Shown in pieces: positions 58,300-64,000 of a stretch of DNA of 64,000 bases; position 1 is the first letter of the stretch; the number at the start of each line of letters is the position of its first letter. The notes beneath the pieces were generated by a model. That model was given only the letters and a program-made list of their open reading frames with translations, did no database searches and was not told the origin of the DNA. The position numbers and the translations under genes were made by a program. The stretch comes from JBBTTE01 sp038064395. Lineage in GTDB: Bacteria; Patescibacteriota; Saccharimonadia; Saccharimonadales; UBA4665. The stretch spans positions 1 through 64,000 of the forward strand of contig JBBTTE010000004.1 of assembly GCA_038064395.1 (NCBI GenBank), read 5' to 3'.

Positions 58300-59076
58300 A
58301 TGGCATACACGAGACGGAGTTCAGCGCCCTACGCTCCAGGGCAGGCGACGGCCTTCAAGGTCAGTCGTTCCAAGATCGAATTATTCATGCAGTGTCCACG
58401 TTGCTTCTGGCTTGATACGCGGATGAAGATTAGGCGCCCGAGTGGTCCGCCGTTCAACATCAATAAGACAATTGATGAACTTTATAAGAAGGAATTCGAT
58501 CGTCACCGAGCATCTGGTACGCCTCACCCGATTATGGCGGATAATCAGATCAAGGCTGTGCCTTATCAGCACCAAGATCTCGATAAGTGGCGTTATAACT
58601 TCACAGGAATAGTGACTGTCCACGAACCGACTAATCTACACGTTTTTGGTGCTCTAGATGATGTTTGGGTCGATGAAGACGGTGAGCTGATCGTTGTTGA
58701 TTACAAGGCCACCTCCAAGAACAAAGAGGTGAGCATCGACTCCGATTGGCAAATCAGCTACAAGCGCCAGCTAGAGGTTTATCAATGGCTACTGCGCCAG
58801 AACGGTTTCCTTGTCAGCGACACTGGCTACTTCGTCTACACGAATGCCCGTGTTGATGTTGACGCCTTCGGCGACAAGCTTGAGTTCTTCACTAAGCTCA
58901 TTCCGTACACCGGTAACGATGCCTGGATTGAACCAACTCTGGTAAAAATGAAGGCCTGTATGGACAACGACACGATGCCACCAGTAGGTGATGCTGCTAT
59001 GGGTGGTCCGTGTGATTTCTGCAGCTATGCTCGCTCACGTACAGAACTCACGCTCAAAGCCCTCAGAAGTAAGTAA
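58300..59076 (+). CDS. PD-(D/E)XK nuclease-family protein (RecB/Cas4-like)
   Basis: 258 residues from ATG 58300 (TATACT ends eight bases earlier; a TTG frame start at 58282 is not used). The nuclease core is GALDDVWVDEDGELIVVDYKATSKN (about 110-135, giving the D...DYK pattern) and a following QLEVYQWLLRQNG helix. Paired cysteines near both ends (CPRC about 30-33, CDFC about 242-245) could hold an Fe-S cluster as in AddB and Cas4 proteins. No cas genes or CRISPR repeats are near, so a DNA repair role is more likely. Confidence 0.8.
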   Translation: MAYTRRSSAPYAPGQATAFKVSRSKIELFMQCPRCFWLDTRMKIRRPSGPPFNINKTIDELYKKEFDRHRASGTPHPIMADNQIKAVPYQHQDLDKWRYNFTGIVTVHEPTNLHVFGALDDVWVDEDGELIVVDYKATSKNKEVSIDSDWQISYKRQLEVYQWLLRQNGFLVSDTGYFVYTNARVDVDAFGDKLEFFTKLIPYTGNDAWIEPTLVKMKACMDNDTMPPVGDAAMGGPCDFCSYARSRTELTLKALRSK

Positions 59077-59097
59077 TTTTATTATGTCTCGATAGGC

Positions 59098-59155
59098 AAG
59101 TATATCGATTAGATATACTTTTGATATCTTTTGCATATAGAATTGATATGGTGGC
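59098..59155 (-). repeat. Degenerate relative of the palindromic repeat (R4)
   Basis: On the minus strand the element starts GGCCACCATATC and continues AATTCTATAT, close to the ends of R1 (GCCACCATAT) and R3 (ACCATATCGAATCTATAT). The far end is the separate palindrome AAGTATATC-GATTA-GATATACTT (59098-59120), and the CTAGCGAT core is missing. It is probably a decayed copy. It lies just upstream of the serS promoter. Confidence 0.4.
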
Positions 59156-59218
59156 CAAATTAGTAACGTAAATTCCAAACAGAACCCATTAGTAAACCGA
59201 TAAGCTATAATTATTATC

Positions 59219-60502
59219 ATGCTAGACATTCAATACATCCGTGACCACGCTGACGAAGTGGCTGAGAAGTCCAAGCAAAAGGGCTACGATGTCGATATTC
59301 AGCAATTGCTGGGCTTCGATAAGGAGCGCCGCGAGCTGATTGGCCAGGTCGAAGAATTACGCCAACAGCGCAACGAGCTGAACTCTCAGACCAAGGGCAG
59401 CAAGCCGAGCGAAGATCAGATAGCCAAAGGCAAGGCTCTACGTGATCAAGTAACTGACCTAGAACACAAGCTAGCTTCGATCGAGAAGGAGTACACCATA
59501 CTACTTAAGACCGTGCCGAACATGCCACTCCAAGAAGTACCTGTGGGCGCTAGCGAAGACCAAAACGTCGAGGTCAAGAAGCAAGGTGAGCCAACTAAGT
59601 TCGATTTCACACCCAAGAGTCACGCCGAAATAGCCGAGGCCAAGGGCTGGATAGACAAGGAGCGGGCGGCCAAAGTCGCTGGTTCAAGATTTGCATATCT
59701 CAAGGGCGACCTAGTTAAGCTGCAGTTCGCAATTATTCAATTCGTAATGGACAAGCTGACAGACACTGAATTTCTTGATGCAATCATCAAAGAGAGCAAC
59801 TTAAAGGTTAGCAATAAGGCATTCACGCCTGTGCTGCCTCCGTATATGATCCGAACTGAAGTTTACGATGCCATGGATCGCCTCGAGCCGCGTGAAGATC
59901 GCTACAAACTGGAGAATGATGATCAGTGGTTGCAGGGCAGTGCCGAGCATGTTCTTGGCAGCATGCATATGAAAGAGGACATTCCTTATGATGACCTACC
60001 TGTACGTTACCTAGGCTACGCTACAAGCTTCCGTCGTGAGGCTGGTACTTACGGCAAGGACACCGAGGGTATTTTTCGCATGCACCAGTTCGACAAGCTA
60101 GAGATGGAGAGCATAACAGATGAGACTACTGGCTTAGATGAGCACAAATTCCTTGTAGCCATTCAGGAAAAGCTCATGCAAGAGTTGCAAATACCGTACA
60201 GATTGTTAGAGAAATGCACCGCTGACATTGGTAAGCCCAACGCCAAAGGCATGGACATCGATGCCTGGCTGCCAGGCCAGAACCAGTACCGCGAAACACA
60301 CACCGCTGACTATATGACTGACTATCAGTCACGACGCATGAACCTTACATACAGCAAAGGTTTAACACACACCAACGACGCCACAGCCTTCGCGCTAGGC
60401 CGCACTATGATAGCTGTCATAGAGAACTATCAAACAGCCGAAGGCGACGTCAAAATACCAATGGTACTGCAGCCCTTCATGGGTGGCAGAGCAGAAATTT
60501 AG
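59219..60502 (+). CDS. serS: Seryl-tRNA synthetase
   Basis: 427 residues. The N-terminal tRNA-binding coiled coil (about 25-100) is followed by class II motifs: motif 1 with VLPPYMIRTEVYDA, motif 2 FRREAGTYGKDTEGIFRMHQFDKLE (about 270-294) and motif 3 ALGRTMIAVIENYQ (about 395-408). TATAAT (59206-59211) ends seven bases before the ATG at 59219, so a leaderless mRNA is likely. Confidence 0.95.
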   Translation: MLDIQYIRDHADEVAEKSKQKGYDVDIQQLLGFDKERRELIGQVEELRQQRNELNSQTKGSKPSEDQIAKGKALRDQVTDLEHKLASIEKEYTILLKTVPNMPLQEVPVGASEDQNVEVKKQGEPTKFDFTPKSHAEIAEAKGWIDKERAAKVAGSRFAYLKGDLVKLQFAIIQFVMDKLTDTEFLDAIIKESNLKVSNKAFTPVLPPYMIRTEVYDAMDRLEPREDRYKLENDDQWLQGSAEHVLGSMHMKEDIPYDDLPVRYLGYATSFRREAGTYGKDTEGIFRMHQFDKLEMESITDETTGLDEHKFLVAIQEKLMQELQIPYRLLEKCTADIGKPNAKGMDIDAWLPGQNQYRETHTADYMTDYQSRRMNLTYSKGLTHTNDATAFALGRTMIAVIENYQTAEGDVKIPMVLQPFMGGRAEI

Positions 60503-60550
60503 CCAAGATCCAAGTTGTCGACAGAGCGTATAATGTAAGTAGGAGGACAA

Positions 60551-60913
60551 ATGATACAAAAATTTGAAATTAACGGTGTGCACACGGTAGTTGACGACAA
60601 GCTTAGGGCTTACGTGACTAAGAAGATTGGTGGCCTCGATCGCTACATATCTAAGCACAGCCGCGAGAGTGCTCACTGCGAAGTCCATCTTAAGGAAGGC
60701 AAGACCAAGAACAATAATCACTGCATATGTGAAGTCACATTAAGGCTGCCACACCAAACAATTGTTATCAAAGAGAGCGCTCTCAATATGTACGCTGCCG
60801 TTGATATTGTAGAGGCTAAGCTCAAACAACAACTCCAGAAGTACAAAGATCTCCATGGCAGCGGCAAGAGCCAGCGGCACTTGTTTGCGCGCTTCCGCCG
60901 TCGTTCAACATGA
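60551..60913 (+). CDS. hpf: Ribosome hibernation promoting factor, short form
   Basis: 120 residues. A single S30AE/sigma-54-modulation domain (1-100) is seen, with KFEINGVHTVVDDKLRAYVTKKIGGLDRYI and NMYAAVDIVEAKLKQQLQKYK. A basic tail follows (SQRHLFARFRRRS). The C-terminal dimerisation domain of long HPF is absent. It inactivates ribosomes in resting cells by blocking the decoding centre. The gene has TATAAT at 60529-60534 and a good AGGAGG site. Confidence 0.9.
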   Translation: MIQKFEINGVHTVVDDKLRAYVTKKIGGLDRYISKHSRESAHCEVHLKEGKTKNNNHCICEVTLRLPHQTIVIKESALNMYAAVDIVEAKLKQQLQKYKDLHGSGKSQRHLFARFRRRST

Positions 60914-61026
60914 AGTAGAATATACGGCAAATAAAGGTCGCTTTTGGGCTGCAAAACAGCTATAATTTAAGTTATAAATTTGTTAGACATTCGTAACGGG
61001 GAGAGAAGGGTACAAACAGAGGGCTA

Positions 61027-63636
61027 ATGAATATTGTCTTTAAGAAAATTCTGGGTGATCCGCAGGCCAAGACGGTCAAGCGGTTGCGTAAGCGCGTCAA
61101 AGCCGTCAACGCTCTGGCCGATAAGTACTCTAAGATGAACGACAAACAGCTTAAGGAACAGACAGAAGTTCTTAAGAAGCGCCTCAAGAAAGAAACTCTA
61201 GATCAAATCTTGCCCGATGCCTTTGCAGTCGTGCGTGAAGCCGCAACTCGCTCACTTGGCATGAGACACTTCGATGTTCAGTTGATTGGCGGCATGGTGC
61301 TGCACGAAGGCAACGTGGCCGAAATGAAAACCGGTGAAGGTAAGACTCTTGTGGCCACAGCACCACTTTATCTCAATGCCCTGACAGGAAAGGGTGCTCA
61401 TGTCGTTACGGTTAACGATTATCTGGCCCAGCGTGATGCCGGTTGGATGGCGCAAGTTTATTACTTCCTAGGTCTCGACACCGGTGTTATTCTTGGTGAT
61501 CAGAGCTACATTTATGACCCGGCCTTTACCAACAATGAGCATGAGGATGAGCGTTTCCACCATCTTAAGCCAGCGACTCGTCAAGAGGCTTATGCAGCTG
61601 ATGTAACATACGGAACCAATAATGAGTACGGATTCGACTATCTAAGAGACAACATGGTTCGTGAAGAAGACCAGCTGCGCCAACGCGACTTGCATTATGC
61701 GATCGTTGACGAAGTTGACTCCATTCTAGTCGACGAAGCTCGAACACCGCTCATTATTAGTGCACCAAGTGTTACTAGCGGTAATGCTTACGCACAATTC
61801 TCCAAAGTCGTAATACAACTAGTGAAGGAGAAGCACTTCGAGACTGACGAGAAGCGCAAGACTGTTATCTTGAATGATGCTGGAGTAGAGAAAGTCCAGA
61901 AGATACTAGGTATCGACAATCTCTACGGCTCAGACAATATCAGGACGATTTATCACTTGCAGCAGGCGCTGCGAGCCCACGCATTGTTCACACGTGACAA
62001 AGATTACGTCGTAACTCAGGAAGGCGAAGTTGTTATTGTCGATGAGTTCACAGGTCGTTTGCTAGCTGGTCGTCGCTACAACGAAGGTCTGCACCAAGCT
62101 ATCGAGGCCAAAGAAGGTGTCGAAGTTCAGCAGGAGAGCATGACACTGGCTACTATTTCTTTCCAGAACTATTTCCGTTTGTACAACAAGTTGGCAGGTA
62201 TGACGGGTACGGCGCTAACCGAAGCCGAAGAATTCCACCAGATATATAAGTTAGATGTGGTGGAAATCCCATCCAATCGTATCATTGCCCGAAACGACAA
62301 GACCGACCGCATTTACCGCACCGAAAAGGATAAGTTCAAAGCCATTGTTCGTGAGGTCAAAACTCTTCACACCAAGGGGCAGCCAGTCCTGATTGGTACC
62401 GTATCAATTGAGAAGAACGAAGCCCTAGGCTCAATGCTCAAGAAGGCCGCTGTTCCGCACCAAGTGCTTAACGCCAAGAACAACGAACGTGAAGCTAAGA
62501 TCGTCTCACAAGCTGGTGAAAAGGGTGCCGTAACACTAGCCACCAACATTGCTGGTCGTGGTACTGACATCGTTCTAGGCGATGGTGTCAAAGATCTTGG
62601 CGGTCTATTCGTACTAGGTTCGGAGCGTCACGAGTCACGCCGTATCGACAACCAGTTGCGTGGTCGTGCAGGTCGTCAGGGTGACCCTGGAGTAACCCAG
62701 TTCTTCGTTAGTACCGAAGATGACTTGATGCGTATATTCGGCGGCGACAAGATTGCCAACATTATGAACCGACTCAAGGTAGAGGGCGACGTACCGATCG
62801 AGAACCGCCTCATAAGTAAGTCACTAGAAGGTGCTCAGAAGAAGGTTGAAGGCTTCCACTTCGACCAACGTAAGAGCGTTGTGCAATACGACGATGTTAT
62901 GAACCGACACCGTAAGGCTATCTATGCTATGCGCCGTGAAATACTACGCTCTGAGAACATCAGCAAGCGTATCAAGATTATGGTCAGTGACCTTTGCCAT
63001 GACTTGGCAACTTCATCTTTAGTAACAACTGACAAGTTCGAGGATGCTCTCCGTGAGGCATTTCCGTTTGATGAGTCTACGCTGGATCGTTTGTTCGATA
63101 CCGATGCGACTAAGTTCGAGAAGGTTCTTAAGACCGAAGCTTCTGAGCTATACGAAGCTCGCGAAGTAGCATTTACCGAAGATATCCTGCACAAAGTCGA
63201 GCGTGATATTTACTTGCAAGTTCTCGATAATCTCTGGATGCAACACCTTGAGAACATGGATCACCTGAGGGAAGGAATCCACTGGATGAGCGTTGGCCAA
63301 CAAGACCCATTGGTTGAATACCGCCGCCGTGGACAGCTACTGTTCGATGACCTTCAGAATAGTCTAAGACACGATGTCGTAAGGGCTCTATTCCACGCCC
63401 AGCCAGTTTCTCAAGAAGACCTGGATCGTGCTACCGAGACCGAACTAACCCTAGCTGCCCGTGGCTCAGTCAGCAACGCGGCGCAGATTACATCCAGCGA
63501 GACCGAATTCGAGGCCAAAGATTTCACTGACAAAGAAACAGCTAGGGCGACCCAGAAGCAGCAAACAACTAAGCGCAAGAAGTCTCGCAAGACTGAGCGT
63601 AAGCGCAAGACCGCTGCCAAGCGACGGAAGAAATAG
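61027..63636 (+). CDS. secA: Preprotein translocase ATPase SecA
   Basis: 869 residues. Walker A is MKTGEGKTLVATAP (about 100-113). The DEAD-like box is IVDEVDSILVDEARTPLIIS (about 221-240). The preprotein crosslinking domain is followed by motif VI (QLRGRAGRQGDPG, about 540-552). The helical scaffold and wing domains follow. The C-terminal zinc finger is replaced by a Lys/Arg-rich tail (RKKSRKTERKRKTAAKRRKK), common in lineages without SecB. It drives export through SecYEG. TATAAT lies at 60961-60966. Confidence 0.96.
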   Translation: MNIVFKKILGDPQAKTVKRLRKRVKAVNALADKYSKMNDKQLKEQTEVLKKRLKKETLDQILPDAFAVVREAATRSLGMRHFDVQLIGGMVLHEGNVAEMKTGEGKTLVATAPLYLNALTGKGAHVVTVNDYLAQRDAGWMAQVYYFLGLDTGVILGDQSYIYDPAFTNNEHEDERFHHLKPATRQEAYAADVTYGTNNEYGFDYLRDNMVREEDQLRQRDLHYAIVDEVDSILVDEARTPLIISAPSVTSGNAYAQFSKVVIQLVKEKHFETDEKRKTVILNDAGVEKVQKILGIDNLYGSDNIRTIYHLQQALRAHALFTRDKDYVVTQEGEVVIVDEFTGRLLAGRRYNEGLHQAIEAKEGVEVQQESMTLATISFQNYFRLYNKLAGMTGTALTEAEEFHQIYKLDVVEIPSNRIIARNDKTDRIYRTEKDKFKAIVREVKTLHTKGQPVLIGTVSIEKNEALGSMLKKAAVPHQVLNAKNNEREAKIVSQAGEKGAVTLATNIAGRGTDIVLGDGVKDLGGLFVLGSERHESRRIDNQLRGRAGRQGDPGVTQFFVSTEDDLMRIFGGDKIANIMNRLKVEGDVPIENRLISKSLEGAQKKVEGFHFDQRKSVVQYDDVMNRHRKAIYAMRREILRSENISKRIKIMVSDLCHDLATSSLVTTDKFEDALREAFPFDESTLDRLFDTDATKFEKVLKTEASELYEAREVAFTEDILHKVERDIYLQVLDNLWMQHLENMDHLREGIHWMSVGQQDPLVEYRRRGQLLFDDLQNSLRHDVVRALFHAQPVSQEDLDRATETELTLAARGSVSNAAQITSSETEFEAKDFTDKETARATQKQQTTKRKKSRKTERKRKTAAKRRKK

Positions 63637-63644
63637 TACCGAGC

Positions 63645-64000
63645 ATGCGACACACGGTTTCCGAAGTCGGCCTTAAGAATGGTGCCAAAGGTCTGTTAAT
63701 CAATATTCCTGATGCTTCGGTCATGACAATCGATATCAACTTCAGAGCTGGTGAATACCTAGTCGTACCTGATAAGTGGGAAGTGCCACATCTTATGGAA
63801 CATGTGCTACTAGGTGCCAACGAGTTAATTCCCAAGGCTAGAGACTTCCAGGCTGAGCTAGAGAAGAACGGTGCTTACAGTAACGCTACGACTGGTGTTT
63901 ATGACATTAACTATGAGGCCGAATGTGCTGACTTCGAATGGGATCGGGTGCTTGGACTGCTGCTGGCAGCGATTACCAAGCCATTATTCCTGGAGGAAGA
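63645..64000 (+). CDS. M16 family metallopeptidase, N-terminal part (runs off window)
   Basis: 118 codons are visible, starting nine bases after secA. VGLKNGAKGLLINIPDASVMTIDINFRAGEY and then the inverse zinc motif HLMEH (residues 49-53) in WEVPHLMEHVLLGANE are typical of the M16 (pitrilysin/insulinase) N-terminal domain. The second ligand Glu is expected beyond about residue 120. The gene continues past 64000, so its full length is unknown. Confidence 0.8.
   Translation, partial: MRHTVSEVGLKNGAKGLLINIPDASVMTIDINFRAGEYLVVPDKWEVPHLMEHVLLGANELIPKARDFQAELEKNGAYSNATTGVYDINYEAECADFEWDRVLGLLLAAITKPLFLEE

Noticed and set aside
58300..59076. Cas4 and a CRISPR locus
   Set aside because: The nuclease has Cas4-like features, but no cas1/cas2 and no repeat-spacer array were seen anywhere in the window. 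A repair-type RecB-family protein is more likely.
1..64000. UGA recoding (genetic code 25)
   Set aside because: Several genes end in UGA at the expected family length, and no conserved Gly position is encoded by UGA.

Overview
The window looks like a piece of a Candidatus Saccharibacteria (TM7, CPR/Patescibacteria) chromosome. This rests on gene content, not on a database search. Seen here are a class II (B12-type) ribonucleotide reductase with NrdR, an archaeal-type class I lysyl-tRNA synthetase, a eukaryote-like IleRS, a short ProRS without the editing insertion, a monoderm-style envelope set (LCP ligase, L,D-transpeptidase, FtsA/FtsZ), very few metabolic genes, and many lineage-restricted proteins of unknown function. 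UGA is used as a stop (for example at the ends of hpf and the 10898 gene), which argues against the recoded Gracilibacteria/Absconditabacteria. Base composition is near 50% GC by eye.

Layout. 1-560: end of an rRNA operon (23S tail, a structured spacer carrying a palindromic repeat, 5S, terminator). 588-7800: surface protein, small KGG stress protein, zinc peptidase, ROK kinase and a 1013-residue unknown. 7805-11512: rpsA, infB and an unknown. 11541-15893: DUF5663-like and other unknowns, fmt, def. 15877-20187: priA, a winged-helix regulator, a methyltransferase-like protein and an unknown. 20235-25018: rpsU, yqeY, adk, map, ftsA, ftsZ. 25023-28662: a structured element, nrdR, nrdJ. 28664-29916 (minus): two unknown genes behind a leader that looks like a transcription attenuator. 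29956-33536: thioredoxin-like protein, ileS, rplU. 33537-38936: a non-coding stretch with tandem hairpins, then parA/parB (convergent), lepB, LCP. 38902-43893: membrane protein, prmC, an unknown, serC, serA. 43895-48410: prfA, rpmE, rpsB, tsf, an unknown, a ribbon-helix-helix regulator, frr. 48425-53711: L,D-transpeptidase, rseP, CPBP protease, an amino acid kinase, proS. 53767-64000: greA, lysS, zincin, membrane proteins, msrA, HAD phosphatase, PD-(D/E)XK nuclease, serS, hpf, secA and the start of an M16 peptidase.

Most of the window serves translation (S1, S2, S21, L21, L31, IF2, EF-Ts, RF1, RRF, PrmC, HPF, four tRNA synthetases, Fmt/Def/Map N-terminal processing), cell division and chromosome partition, protein export and dNTP synthesis. 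A recurring theme is a strong sigma70-type promoter whose -10 box lies only 6-11 bases before the start codon, so many genes, including ileS, serC, rplU, rpsU and ftsA, appear to be read from leaderless or nearly leaderless mRNAs.

The most unusual items are: (1) a minus-strand leader at 29722-29916 with its own promoter, a 26-codon Leu-rich reading frame, mutually exclusive hairpins and an intrinsic terminator in front of two unknown genes; (2) a family of 60-73 bp palindromic elements with GTGAC terminal inverted repeats, one copy sitting inside the rRNA operon; (3) tandem palindromic operators over the start of a ribbon-helix-helix gene that overlaps frr; (4) two unassigned structured RNA candidates, after ftsZ and between rplU and the parA region.
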